Shown here: in pieces, positions 1 to 8,516 of the stretch | How the letters are laid out: every line of letters starts with the position of its first letter | Numbering within the stretch: position 1 is the stretch's first letter | Assembly (NCBI GenBank): GCA_030432655.1 | Contig: JAUILA010000012.1 | Location: forward strand, 101,181-165,180 | Direction of reading: 5' to 3' | DNA: 64,000 nucleotides | Origin: Bacteroidia bacterium | GTDB lineage: Bacteria > Bacteroidota > Bacteroidia > Cytophagales > Cyclobacteriaceae | Notes under the pieces: model-generated | What the model saw: the letters and a program-made list of their open reading frames with translations, nothing else | Told to the model about the DNA's origin: nothing | The model's database searches: none | Program-made: the position numbers and the translations under genes

Positions 1-1398
1 CAGCGCCGTATCTACAGGTAATAATATTCCATCGATAATATGTACAACACCATTTGTGCCAAGTACATCCGTACCGGTTACAGCCGGGTCAGCTACATCC
101 GGATCCATATCGATCAGAGTCACACCTTCGTCGATATTTACTTCGAACGTTCCTCCCTGAAGTGTCTCAGGAGATAATCCATCAAACAAATCTGATGAGA
201 ATGCTCTTGTTCCTAATACGTGATAGGTAAGAATCGCCTCAAGCGTTCCATCTCCAAGTAATGGATCAACATCTTCCGGTCCATCAATTTCAAGCGCTGA
301 ATACAGGGCATTGAAGGCATCATCTGTTGGAGCAAAGACGGTAAACGGTCCGTTGGGATCCTGAAGGGCAGTCACAAGTCCTGCTTCTGTAAGTGCACCG
401 GCCAACTGATTGAATCCATTGTCTATCGCTAATTGCACTACATCAACTGCAGGAGGCAGTAAAGTCTGGTTTATAGCGTGCACAATTCCATTATCATATG
501 TAAGGTCGGTAGCCACTACTTCAGTGGTTCCATTAATAAATACTCCACCTGCATTATTGGTCAGGTAAAAGTTACCGTTCAGCGTCTCGACGCTTGCAGC
601 CAGTCCGCCTTCTGTACTTGGCAGATCTGCCGCAGCCACTTCACTTCCAAGGACGTGATATGTTAAAATTGGAGTAAGATCATCTGCAGTTAAGCCGTCA
701 AGCGTGGTAATACCGGCTGCTTCAAATGCTGCATTATCCGGAGCAAATAACGTAAGGCCAGCTTCCGGATCAGTCAGTGTTTCGAGCAGATTGGCAGTAA
801 CCACTGCTTCAGTCAAAATTGTATAGTCCTTGCTGAAATAGGCTGGCTCCACGATCGTATTTACGATGCTGGCTTCCAGTTCGGGTACCAGTACGGCATC
901 TATGATGTGTACAACACCATTTGTAGCTTCCACATCCGCAGTAGTTACGTTGGCATTATTAATCATTACACTTGTTCCGGACTTCGATACGGTTACCTCT
1001 TCGTCATTCAATTCTGTGGCTGCCATATCTCCATCGTTAAGATCACCTGATTCAAGAGCGGCACCATTGATCACGTGATACAAAAGAACCCGGCGCACAA
1101 CGTCTTCCGGAATACTTTCAAGGTCAGGCTGACCAACAACCCCGAGCAAATCGGCAAATGCCGCGTTTGTTGGAGCAAATACAGTAAACGTTCCGCTTCC
1201 ATCCAGTAAGGCCAACAGATCAGGATTGGTCTCTAGAGCATCTACGAGAAGCGACAGGTCCGAATTTCCAGCTGCAATATCAGCAATGGTCATATCGGGT
1301 CCGGCAGGCATTCCGCCATCATCATCATCGCCACATCCATTCAGGGCAACTATTGCCACCATGGAGAGCATTAATGTAAAAATTTTAAGCAGTTTCAT
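1..1398 (-). CDS. Fasciclin-repeat surface lipoprotein (3' end beyond window)
   Basis: The reading frame is open from the ATG at 1396-1398 to the window edge (466 codons), so the C-terminus is missing. The N-terminus is a lipoprotein signal with lipobox LNGC (Cys at about residue 22). GDDDDGG follows it, an acidic tract like the export signal that sends Bacteroidota lipoproteins to the cell surface. Three fasciclin (FAS1) domains lie at about residues 38-168, 175-312 and 316-466. Each has the family's FTVFAPT/LTLFAPD-like box near its start, a YHV/YHVL segment, and an end like VVHIIDAVL. FAS1 domains mediate adhesion or cell-surface contacts; the ligand is unknown. The gene is divergent from the DUF1080 gene across 181 bases in which I see no clear promoter. 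Confidence 0.93.
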   Translation of the reverse strand, partial: MKLLKIFTLMLSMVAIVALNGCGDDDDGGMPAGPDMTIADIAAGNSDLSLLVDALETNPDLLALLDGSGTFTVFAPTNAAFADLLGVVGQPDLESIPEDVVRRVLLYHVINGAALESGDLNDGDMAATELNDEEVTVSKSGTSVMINNANVTTADVEATNGVVHIIDAVLVPELEASIVNTIVEPAYFSKDYTILTEAVVTANLLETLTDPEAGLTLFAPDNAAFEAAGITTLDGLTADDLTPILTYHVLGSEVAAADLPSTEGGLAASVETLNGNFYLTNNAGGVFINGTTEVVATDLTYDNGIVHAINQTLLPPAVDVVQLAIDNGFNQLAGALTEAGLVTALQDPNGPFTVFAPTDDAFNALYSALEIDGPEDVDPLLGDGTLEAILTYHVLGTRAFSSDLFDGLSPETLQGGTFEVNIDEGVTLIDMDPDVADPAVTGTDVLGTNGVVHIIDGILLPVDTAL

Positions 1399-1579
1399 AA
1401 TGTTGATATTTTTGAAGTTTGATTTCAATAACTAAACCTGTCTCATCCACTTGTTTCCCTGGCTTACTGAGTCAACCGTTCTTTTTATGGAGTGAATGGT
1501 CTTTTGCCGGAGTCAGTTGTTCGGGACAGTTCCGTTTCTCCTAAAACATTATTAAATTCACCGGTAAATAACTGACGCT

Positions 1580-2317
1580 ATGAATACAATGAAATCAGCT
1601 CTTGTTCTGGTCTTTCTCCTGGCTGCGCAACTTACTTTTGCTCAGACCAAACCGGAAGAAACAGAGGTTTGGGAGCCGGAACCGGAGAAAGTTACCTTTA
1701 ATAATGGTGTGCCTTCAGATGCCATGATACTGTTTAATGGAGAAGGCCTGTCGGCCTGGGAGTCGGAAAGCGGAGACACACCGGGCTGGACGGTTTCGGA
1801 TGGCGTGTTAACGGTAAAACCTCAGACCGGGGTAATTCAGACAAAGGAGAAATTCGGCGATGTACAGCTGCACGTGGAATGGAGAAGTCCGACAGAAATA
1901 ACCGGTGAAGGACAGGGAAGGGGTAACAGTGGTGTTTTTCTATCCGGCCGATACGAAGTGCAGGTGCTGGACTCCTATAATAACAGGACCTATTCAAATG
2001 GTCAGGCTTCCAGTATATATAAGCAGTACATTCCCTATGTAAATGCTACCAAGGCACCTGGCGAATGGCAGGTTTACGACATCATATTTGTTGCACCGGA
2101 ATTTGACGACGCCGGAAATGTTACAGAGCCGGCTAGAATTACGGTCTTTCATAATGGGGTGCTTGTACAATATGACCGCGAATTGAAGGGAACTACGGCC
2201 TATATCGGTCAGCCGGAATACGAAGCACACGGGGATAGTCCGCTTGTTCTACAGGATCATGGCAATCCGGTGAGCTATCGTAATATATGGGTCAGAAAAC
2301 TGGATTTACGGGAGTAA
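1580..2317 (+). CDS. Secreted DUF1080 (3-keto-disaccharide hydrolase-like) protein
   Basis: A 245-residue exported protein with signal peptide ending about LTFAQ (residue 22). A single DUF1080 domain follows: ILFNGEGLSAWES near residue 50, then GNSGVFLSGRYEVQVLDSY around 115-135, and the end SYRNIWVRKL. The family has a concanavalin-like beta-sandwich fold, and some members hydrolyse 3-keto-glycosides; the substrate here is not known. The length is normal for a single-domain member. The stop codon abuts the stop of the convergent aldo/keto reductase gene, with no spacer or visible terminator. DUF1080 proteins are often encoded near PVC-type dehydrogenases, ThuA proteins and sulfatases, and such genes occur about 36-42 kb away in this window. 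Confidence 0.9.
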   Translation: MNTMKSALVLVFLLAAQLTFAQTKPEETEVWEPEPEKVTFNNGVPSDAMILFNGEGLSAWESESGDTPGWTVSDGVLTVKPQTGVIQTKEKFGDVQLHVEWRSPTEITGEGQGRGNSGVFLSGRYEVQVLDSYNNRTYSNGQASSIYKQYIPYVNATKAPGEWQVYDIIFVAPEFDDAGNVTEPARITVFHNGVLVQYDRELKGTTAYIGQPEYEAHGDSPLVLQDHGNPVSYRNIWVRKLDLRE

Positions 2318-3340
2318 TTAATTCCTCAGGACATTCTCTATTGACTCAAGCTCTTCATCAGTAAAATTCTGGTTGTCCAGTGCCTGGAGATTGGTCTTCA
2401 ATTGCCCGACTGAACTGGCACCAATAAGTACACTGGTTATTTCCGGGCGTCTCAGCAGCCAGGCCACGGCCATCTGGGCGAGTGACTGACCTCGCTTGTG
2501 TGCTATACCGTTAAGTGCACGAATAGTCGGAAGGTTGTCCTCAACCTGGGATTTCTGAAGGTAAGTCATTTTTCGTCCTGCCCTGGAATCGGACGGAATG
2601 CCGTCAAGGTACCGGTCAGTAAGCATTCCCTGTTCGAGCGGCGAAAAGGCAATACAGCCCACGCCGTAATCAGTGAGTGTCTTCAGCAGATCATCTTCCA
2701 CCCAACGGTCAAGCATGGAATACCGCGCCTGGTGGATAAGGCAGGGTGTGCCCATTTCCTTCAATATTTTGAAAGCTTCCGCCGCGCGGTCGGCAGGGTA
2801 ATTGGAAATACCGGCATACAGCGCCTTTCCCTGGCGAACAATGTGGTCAAGGGCGCCCATTGTTTCTTCGAGAGGCGTATCCGGATCGGGCCGGTGGTGA
2901 TAAAAGACGTCCACATACTCCAGACCCATGCGATGCAGGCTTTGATCCAGGCTGGCAACAAGGTATTTACGGCTTCCAAGGTTTCCGTACGGTCCCGGCC
3001 ACATATCAAACCCGGCTTTGGTACTGATAAACAACTCATCCCTGTATGGCTTGAAGTCATGCTTCAGGATAGTTCCGAATTGTTCTTCTGCCGAGCCGAA
3101 TGAAGGGCCATAATTGTTGGCCAGGTCAAAGTGGGTTATTCCCTGGTCAAATGCGTGTCGCAGGATCATCCGGCCATTGTGGAGACTGTCAACAAATCCG
3201 AAGTTATGCCAAAGACCCAATGAAAGGCTCGGAAGTAAAACACCGCTCCTTCCGCATCTTCTGAAATTCTTTCCGGCGTACCGGTCATCATTGGGCAGAT
3301 AAGGCTTTAACCCGGATTTATCATCAATCTCCAGTTCCAT
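2318..3340 (-). CDS. Aldo/keto reductase, YghZ/Gpr type
   Basis: 340 residues that resemble E. coli YghZ (L-glyceraldehyde 3-phosphate reductase) along their whole length. Matching segments include SLSLGLWHNFG, ITHFDLANNYGP, LFISTKAGFDMWPGPYG, MGLEYVDVFYHHRPDPDTP and CIAFSPLEQGMLT. The catalytic tetrad is in place: Asp and Tyr in DLANNYG, Lys in STKAG, His in YHHR. It is predicted to be a cytoplasmic NADPH-dependent reductase of small aldehydes. Its ATG overlaps the transketolase stop by one base (TAATG), so translation is probably coupled. Co-expression with transketolase would fit detoxification of triose or methylglyoxal-type aldehydes from sugar metabolism. Confidence 0.92.
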   Translation of the reverse strand: MELEIDDKSGLKPYLPNDDRYAGKNFRRCGRSGVLLPSLSLGLWHNFGFVDSLHNGRMILRHAFDQGITHFDLANNYGPSFGSAEEQFGTILKHDFKPYRDELFISTKAGFDMWPGPYGNLGSRKYLVASLDQSLHRMGLEYVDVFYHHRPDPDTPLEETMGALDHIVRQGKALYAGISNYPADRAAEAFKILKEMGTPCLIHQARYSMLDRWVEDDLLKTLTDYGVGCIAFSPLEQGMLTDRYLDGIPSDSRAGRKMTYLQKSQVEDNLPTIRALNGIAHKRGQSLAQMAVAWLLRRPEITSVLIGASSVGQLKTNLQALDNQNFTDEELESIENVLRN

Positions 3341-5382
3341 TATTTATATTCTTTAAGGTATTTTTTGACTTCCTCGCTTACTTTAGGTCCGGTAAAACCG
3401 AATTTATCATCCAGTACCTTGGCCGGGGCGGAATAACCGAAGTGATCAAGACCGAATACTTTTCCTTTAGGTCCTACAAGTCCTGTCATTCCTTCCGGAA
3501 TGCCGGCGGTAAGACCAAAAACGGGTTTATCCAGGTCAATTACCGAAGCCTGGCAGGCGTCTGTCTGTTGTCTGAACAGCCCTTCTGAAATAGCTGAAAC
3601 GATCCGCACCTTAAGTCCTTCTTCCTTCTCCAGGATATCAGCTGCCTCCACAAGGGTCGATACTTCCGATCCGTTCCCTACCAGGGTGATATCATACCCG
3701 TCAGTATCCCTGACCAGGTAAGCTCCTTTTTTTGCTCCTTTGGCGTTTTCATACCTGGTCTTACCACCGAATGCGGGGATGTCTTTAATATTCTGACGCG
3801 AGAGAATAAGGGCAGTAGGCGTTTTTGTATTTTCCATTGCCATTTCCCAGGCAACGGTCGTTTCCGGCGCATCGGCGGGACGCAAGGCAAGCAGGCTCAT
3901 GTCTCCGTTGTGGTTTTTCACTTTTTCCAGGAGCCTGATCTGTGCTTCCTGTTCGATTGGCTGGTGTGTCGGACCATCTTCTCCGACCCTGAAGGCATCA
4001 TGTGTCCAGATGTACTTAACAGGTATTTGCTGCAGTGCTGCCAGCCTGATTGCCGGTTTCATGAAATCCGAGAAAACAAAGAAAGTGGCTACTGCCGGGA
4101 TAACGCCTCCGTGAAGTGCCATGCCATTTGCGGCCGCAGCCATGGTCAGTTCAGCAACACCGGCCTGCAGGAATGCACCGTGAAACTGACCTTTCCGGAA
4201 CGATGAGGATTTTTTAAGAAATCCATCAGTCTTATCGCTGTTGGACAAGTCGGCCGAGGATACAATCAGGTTGCCCACCTGGTCTGCAAAGGCGCTCAAC
4301 ACCGCACTTGAAGCATTCCTGGTGGCAATGTTCTCCTTTTGTTCAATGGCGCTGTACGCCACTTCCGGTGCATCTCCGCTGAGGTATTTCTCAAGTTTTT
4401 TTGCCAGTTCGGGGTTGGCATCTGCCCATGCTTTTTGTTCCTCCCTCTTTCGTTTGACATAATCACGCTTTTCGTCCAGTACCCCGGCATAGAATTTCTC
4501 CACCTCAGGGAAAATCGTGAAAGGATCTTCAGGATCACCGCCGAGGTTACTCACGGTCTTCTTAAAATCAGCTCCGGCCCCGGTAAGTGGCTGACCGTGG
4601 GTGTGGTAATTGGCCTCCATACTTCCTCCTTCAGAATCCACCGCTCCTTTGGCCATGATGGTCTTACCGATAATCAGGAATGGCTTTTCCTGTTCATCAT
4701 TGGCGGCCTTCAGCGCGCTCCGGATTTGTTCGTGATCATGTCCGTCGATGGTCATGACATGCCAGCCCCAGGCCTCGTATTTCATGGCAGTATCTTCCGT
4801 GGTCACATCCTCAGTTGGCGAGGAAAGCTGGAGGTCATTGGAATCGAAGAACATAACAATATTGTTCAATCCCAGGTAGCCGGCAATTCGTCCGACACCC
4901 TGGCTAATTTCTTCCTGGATACCACCATCTGAAATGTAAACGTATGTTTTATGCGCCATCCATTCTCCGAACCTTGCTGCAAGAAACCGTTCTGCTACTG
5001 CCGCGCCAAGCGCCATGCCATGTCCCTGGCCGAGCGGACCGGACGTATTCTCTATACCACGTTCCACATCCACTTCCGGGTGTCCGGGAGTGGGGCTTCC
5101 CCATTGCCTGAAATTCCTTAGTTCGTCCATTGTGTATTTGCCCTGGAACGACAGTACGGAATAAAGCATTGCCGACATATGCCCGGGATCCAGGAAGAAA
5201 CGGTCACGGAATGGCCATTTCGGATCATCCGGGTCGTAGTTCAAGAATTCGGAATACAGGATCTGGATGTAGTCTGCACCACCCATCGGGCCACCCGGGT
5301 GACCAGAGTTGGCCTCTTCGACCATGGCGGCAGATAAAATCCGAATATTATCGGCAGCTTGAAGTTGAATATCTTTTTGCAT
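3340..5382 (-). CDS. tkt: Transketolase
   Basis: 680 residues, the full length of a one-chain transketolase, covering pyrophosphate-binding, pyrimidine-binding and C-terminal domains. Landmarks are EEANSGHPGGPMGGADY at the N-terminus, the conserved LGQGHGMALGAAVAER segment, the diphosphate/metal-binding ISDGGIQEEISQG and FDSNDLQLSSPTED, and THDAFRVGEDGPTHQPIEQ in the second domain. It transfers two-carbon units between pentose, triose, tetrose and hexose phosphates, using thiamine diphosphate and a divalent metal, in the cytoplasm. It is first in a two-gene unit with the aldo/keto reductase. It also links functionally to the xylose genes at 20.7-23.5 kb, whose product is xylulose 5-phosphate. 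Confidence 0.95.
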   Translation of the reverse strand: MQKDIQLQAADNIRILSAAMVEEANSGHPGGPMGGADYIQILYSEFLNYDPDDPKWPFRDRFFLDPGHMSAMLYSVLSFQGKYTMDELRNFRQWGSPTPGHPEVDVERGIENTSGPLGQGHGMALGAAVAERFLAARFGEWMAHKTYVYISDGGIQEEISQGVGRIAGYLGLNNIVMFFDSNDLQLSSPTEDVTTEDTAMKYEAWGWHVMTIDGHDHEQIRSALKAANDEQEKPFLIIGKTIMAKGAVDSEGGSMEANYHTHGQPLTGAGADFKKTVSNLGGDPEDPFTIFPEVEKFYAGVLDEKRDYVKRKREEQKAWADANPELAKKLEKYLSGDAPEVAYSAIEQKENIATRNASSAVLSAFADQVGNLIVSSADLSNSDKTDGFLKKSSSFRKGQFHGAFLQAGVAELTMAAAANGMALHGGVIPAVATFFVFSDFMKPAIRLAALQQIPVKYIWTHDAFRVGEDGPTHQPIEQEAQIRLLEKVKNHNGDMSLLALRPADAPETTVAWEMAMENTKTPTALILSRQNIKDIPAFGGKTRYENAKGAKKGAYLVRDTDGYDITLVGNGSEVSTLVEAADILEKEEGLKVRIVSAISEGLFRQQTDACQASVIDLDKPVFGLTAGIPEGMTGLVGPKGKVFGLDHFGYSAPAKVLDDKFGFTGPKVSEEVKKYLKEYK

Positions 5383-5523
5383 AGGGATTAAACTGGATAG
5401 TTGATTCTCAATTGGGCAGTGAAATTACGATGTATGGAAAAATTATCCCAATGCCGTACCAATTTAATAGTGAATTAAAGAAGTCTTAACGTATGATTGC
5501 GCCAAAACATATTGATATCGATG

Positions 5524-5531
5524 TATGTTTG
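5524..5531 (+). promoter_or_regulatory. Candidate -7 element for the DUF4301 gene
   Basis: TATGTTTG matches the Bacteroidota -7 consensus TAnnTTTG exactly. A TTG at 5497-5499 lies 24 bases upstream, slightly longer than the usual spacing. The element falls inside a possible upstream N-terminal extension of the DUF4301 frame, which argues for the downstream ATG at 5588. Confidence 0.5.
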
Positions 5532-5587
5532 GTCAGAATAGGGCAGTTATATATATTCACTTAAAACACACCTTAGCCCACATAATT

Positions 5588-7114
5588 ATGGAATCATTCA
5601 CTACCCACGATCTAGAAGTTATGCGCCAGTCAAAAATCAGGCGCGAAGATGTTGAAGAGCAGCTCAAGTATTTCCGGAAGGGATTTCCTGCAATGGACCT
5701 GGTCAGGAATGTCACGGTGGGTGATGGTATCCGGAGAATAGAAGGCAGCGAAAAGGAGAATTTCATTAAATTATATGAGGATAAGAGCACATCGCTCAGT
5801 ATCCAGAAGTTTGTCCCTGCCTCGGGCGCGGCGACCCGTATGTTCAAGGCGCTCTACGCTTATCTGAATGAAGATCAGCCAGACCTGAATGACCATTCCG
5901 ATGTGGAAGAATTCATGAACGGGATCAGAAATTTTGCTTTTTATCATGACCTGCAAAAAGTTATTGATGATGGAGGGGATGATATTGAAGAACTCCTGGC
6001 AAGGGATGAATACAAAAAGATTCTTCATGCGCTTCTCGATGAGGAAGGGCTCAATTACGGATTCCTGCCCAAAGGGTTGATTAAGTTCCATTCGTATGAT
6101 GACCACAGCCGGACGGCGGCGGAAGAGCACCTGGCGGAGGCAGCTGAATATGCGGTCAGTGCCGGGAAAAAGGTGTACATACACTTTACGGTTTCCCCGC
6201 AGCACCGGTCTTATTTTGACAAACTCATGGAGGATGTTATTGAGCGCTATGAGAAGGAGAATGACGTTTCGTACGTTATTACTTACAGCGAGCAGAATCC
6301 GGGTACCAACACCATTGCCGTTGATTTTGACAATGAACCGTTTCGGGATGAAACCGGCGAGATATTGTACCGTCCGGGAGGTCATGGTGCATTACTGGAA
6401 AACCTGGACCGTATGGATGGTGATGTGGTAATGATCAAGAATATTGATAATGTGGTGCCTGATCATCTTAAAAAGCCAACTGTTACCTATAAGAAGCTGT
6501 TGGGTGGTGTCCTGATTGATGTTCAGCAGAAAATCCATGCCTACCTTGTACGCCTGGAGAAGGAGGAACTCACGCATGAACTGGCAGCGGAAATTGCAAG
6601 CTTCCTGAAGGAGGAGGTTTCGTATGTTGTATCAGAATCATTTACAGAGTTGTCGGACAGGGAGAAGAAAAGCAAACTGGCAGAGATCCTTCACCGGCCG
6701 ATCCGGGTCTGTGGAATGGTCATTAATACAGGGGCACCGGGAGGAGGACCATTCTGGGTAAAGGGGAAGGATGGATCGGTAAGTTTGCAGATTGTGGAAT
6801 CCGCACAGATTAATATGGAGGATCCTCTCCAGAAAAAGATGGTGGAGGACGCAGGATATTTTAACCCGACGGACGTAGTTTGCGGACTGAAAGATCACCG
6901 TGGTGATTCCTTCGACCTGATGAATTACCGGGATAACGATACGGGATTTATTACTGAGAAGTCACTGGGCGGAAAAAAACTGAAAGCACTGGAACTTCCC
7001 GGATTGTGGAACGGATCAATGGCTGACTGGAATACCATTTTTGTAGAAGTTCCGGCGGATACATTCAACCCGGTCAAAAGTGTGAATGATCTTCTGAAGA
7101 AAGCACATCAATAG
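5588..7114 (+). CDS. DUF4301 family protein
   Basis: 508 residues with the start chosen at 5588 (MESFTTHDLEVMRQ). The frame extends upstream to 5525, but that part looks non-coding and contains a promoter element. DUF4301 proteins are conserved in Bacteroidota and have no firmly assigned function. The segment KFVPASGAATRMFKAL (about residues 75-90) resembles the nucleotide-binding GxGTRM loop of sugar-phosphate nucleotidyltransferases, and YRPGGHGALLENLD is another conserved block. A role in nucleotide-sugar or envelope precursor metabolism is only an inference. It is cytoplasmic, with no signal peptide or membrane segment. Divergent from transketolase and convergent with the CHAD gene. Confidence 0.9.
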   Translation: MESFTTHDLEVMRQSKIRREDVEEQLKYFRKGFPAMDLVRNVTVGDGIRRIEGSEKENFIKLYEDKSTSLSIQKFVPASGAATRMFKALYAYLNEDQPDLNDHSDVEEFMNGIRNFAFYHDLQKVIDDGGDDIEELLARDEYKKILHALLDEEGLNYGFLPKGLIKFHSYDDHSRTAAEEHLAEAAEYAVSAGKKVYIHFTVSPQHRSYFDKLMEDVIERYEKENDVSYVITYSEQNPGTNTIAVDFDNEPFRDETGEILYRPGGHGALLENLDRMDGDVVMIKNIDNVVPDHLKKPTVTYKKLLGGVLIDVQQKIHAYLVRLEKEELTHELAAEIASFLKEEVSYVVSESFTELSDREKKSKLAEILHRPIRVCGMVINTGAPGGGPFWVKGKDGSVSLQIVESAQINMEDPLQKKMVEDAGYFNPTDVVCGLKDHRGDSFDLMNYRDNDTGFITEKSLGGKKLKALELPGLWNGSMADWNTIFVEVPADTFNPVKSVNDLLKKAHQ

Positions 7115-7143
7115 TAAAGTAAAGATTGAATTAGATAGCATAT

Positions 7144-7195
7144 AGCACTGATTATAAATAGTTTATATTTCAATAAACTCGTAGTGCTTTAACTT
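7144..7195. terminator. Possible bidirectional terminator
   Basis: Nested inverted repeats lie between the convergent DUF4301 and CHAD genes. The outer arms are AGCACT (7144-7149) and AGTGCT (7183-7188); the inner arms are AGTTTAT (7160-7166) and ATAAACT (7173-7179). An A/T-rich stretch with a T run follows on the plus strand. The outer stem is short, so this is tentative. Confidence 0.4.
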
Positions 7196-8075
7196 AATTT
7201 TTCCAGAAACCTGCAATTCTCGCTGAAAAATCCGAAGGACTGTCAAGGTAAATTTTGGCGCCCAGGTCCAGGGCCGCAGATTGCATATGCTGACGTTCGA
7301 AAGAGATCAGTGCATTGATCAGGTCCCATTCCCGAACATCACTGAAACCGCTGTCCCGGGTGCTCGCGGCTTTTTCCCTTAGCAGTGCCAGGTCATGATC
7401 GTCACCGAGCAGATCACTAAGTTCATGAAGGGATTCCTCCCAGGCAGAGATCATATGTGGCCAGGCAGACATAAGCATCTCCAGCTGATACCGCAGATAT
7501 TTGGTTCTCTTCCTCCATTCATGAAAGCCATCAGTTGATGGATTGTCATTGACCTCCCGGAGGGCGCCTTTTCCGCGCTTATAAACTTTTTCTATCCCCG
7601 GCCTGATATCATCAAAGGATCCGATATCATACCCTTCAAATTCCTCCAGGTGCTTTGAGATACGGTGGGCAATTTCATCGAGCGGGTTGCCATTATCGAA
7701 TGCACTTTTGAACCTGGTTTCACGTTCGTCCAACAGAATTTTTTCAAAATTACCGAATGTACGTTTGTAGAGGTGTTCATTGTAACGTTCGCGTAGCTTT
7801 GCAAGAGATTCGATGAGGGCGGTTTTATCACGGAGTGATGAGATACGTCTTCCAAGGTCACGATAAAATACATTTTCCTCCTTATACCTGTCGGTTGCTT
7901 TCCGAACCAGCCTTACCGCGGCCCGCAACTTCTTCAGCGACTTCCGTACTTCATGAATTTTTTCATGAATGTCAAGATTTCCGTTTATGGTTTCCAGAAT
8001 GAATTTTTCCTCATCGGTTATCACCTTATTGATTCCCTGGTCCAGCGGTACAGAATTCTTGATGGTTAAACTCAT
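7194..8075 (-). CDS. CHAD domain protein
   Basis: 293 residues made almost wholly of a CHAD (conserved histidine alpha-helical) domain. Two basic, His-containing helices are visible: IHEKIHEVRKSLKKLRAAVR (about residues 37-56) and FHEWRKRTKYLRYQLEMLMS (about 184-203), with a third Asp-rich segment LSDLLGDDHDLALLRE. CHAD domains bind inorganic polyphosphate through these Lys, Arg and His residues and occur alone or fused to CYTH phosphatases; this one stands alone. It has no signal peptide. No polyphosphate kinase or phosphatase gene is nearby, so its partner cannot be read from context. Confidence 0.9.
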   Translation of the reverse strand: MSLTIKNSVPLDQGINKVITDEEKFILETINGNLDIHEKIHEVRKSLKKLRAAVRLVRKATDRYKEENVFYRDLGRRISSLRDKTALIESLAKLRERYNEHLYKRTFGNFEKILLDERETRFKSAFDNGNPLDEIAHRISKHLEEFEGYDIGSFDDIRPGIEKVYKRGKGALREVNDNPSTDGFHEWRKRTKYLRYQLEMLMSAWPHMISAWEESLHELSDLLGDDHDLALLREKAASTRDSGFSDVREWDLINALISFERQHMQSAALDLGAKIYLDSPSDFSARIAGFWKN

Positions 8076-8134
8076 TCAGAAATTATCTTAAATCAAAGTT
8101 AGCTTAATGACAGTAAATTTTTCTTATCGCAGAA

Positions 8135-8187
8135 TGGAATTGATATTATCTTCAAATATGATTTTATTTAAAGATTAATCAATTCCA
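8135..8187. repeat. Long inverted repeat upstream of small membrane protein gene
   Basis: TGGAATTGAT (8135-8144) pairs perfectly with ATCAATTCCA (8178-8187). The pairing continues inward, after a 3/2-base internal loop, with ATCTT (8148-8152) against AAGAT (8171-8175), leaving an A/T-rich loop of about 18 bases. It lies in the gap between the divergent CHAD and small-membrane-protein genes, ending 16 bases before the start codon at 8204. It could be a 5' leader structure or an operator. Confidence 0.6.
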
Positions 8188-8203
8188 ACCTTAATATAAA
8201 AAA

Positions 8204-8464
8204 ATGGAAACACAACCTACATCAATGAATCGTACATCAACGCTTTCCACCACGGACTGGCTGATAACCCTGATAATAACAGCTATTCCAATCGTGGGTT
8301 TTGTGATGCTGTTTGTTTGGGCATTTGGAAGTGATACCAATGAAAACAAGGCTAACTGGGCCAAGGCTACCCTGATCATTTACGCCATTTCCGTGGTTCT
8401 TGCAATTATTTTCTTCACCATATTTGGTGCAGCATTTTTGTCTCAGATGGATAACTACCAATAG
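8204..8464 (+). CDS. Small two-helix membrane protein
   Basis: 86 residues with two predicted membrane helices (about residues 19-40 and 55-78) joined by a short polar loop containing GSDTNENKANWAKA. Similar short proteins with an NxxKxNWAKA-like loop are common uncharacterised membrane proteins in Bacteroidota and Firmicutes, often from single-gene units. No enzymatic motif is visible. It sits alone between the divergent CHAD gene and the convergent VOC gene, has its own strong terminator, and is preceded by a long inverted repeat that may control expression. Function unknown. Confidence 0.75.
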   Translation: METQPTSMNRTSTLSTTDWLITLIITAIPIVGFVMLFVWAFGSDTNENKANWAKATLIIYAISVVLAIIFFTIFGAAFLSQMDNYQ

Positions 8465-8476
8465 CGAATAATACCT

Positions 8477-8516
8477 AATCTCTCCGCGGCGGTTCTGCGG
8501 AGAGATTATTTTATGG
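8477..8516 (+). terminator. Rho-independent terminator
   Basis: A perfect 11-bp stem, AATCTCTCCGC (8477-8487) with GCGGAGAGATT (8497-8507), has a 9-base loop and is followed by ATTTTAT. It ends transcription of the small membrane protein gene. The right arm overlaps the first two bases of the stop triplet of the convergent VOC gene at 8506. The opposite side has few T residues, so it probably works mainly in the plus direction. Confidence 0.8.

Noticed and set aside
40..930. Repeated phrase ACAACACCATTTGT and neighbours taken for a CRISPR or tandem repeat
   Set aside because: The copies code the same fasciclin ending (NGVVH) in separate domains, hundreds of bases apart, so they are protein repeats.
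5771..6385. 204-codon minus-strand ORF inside DUF4301
   Set aside because: Shadow of a conserved gene in the opposite strand; composition not protein-like.
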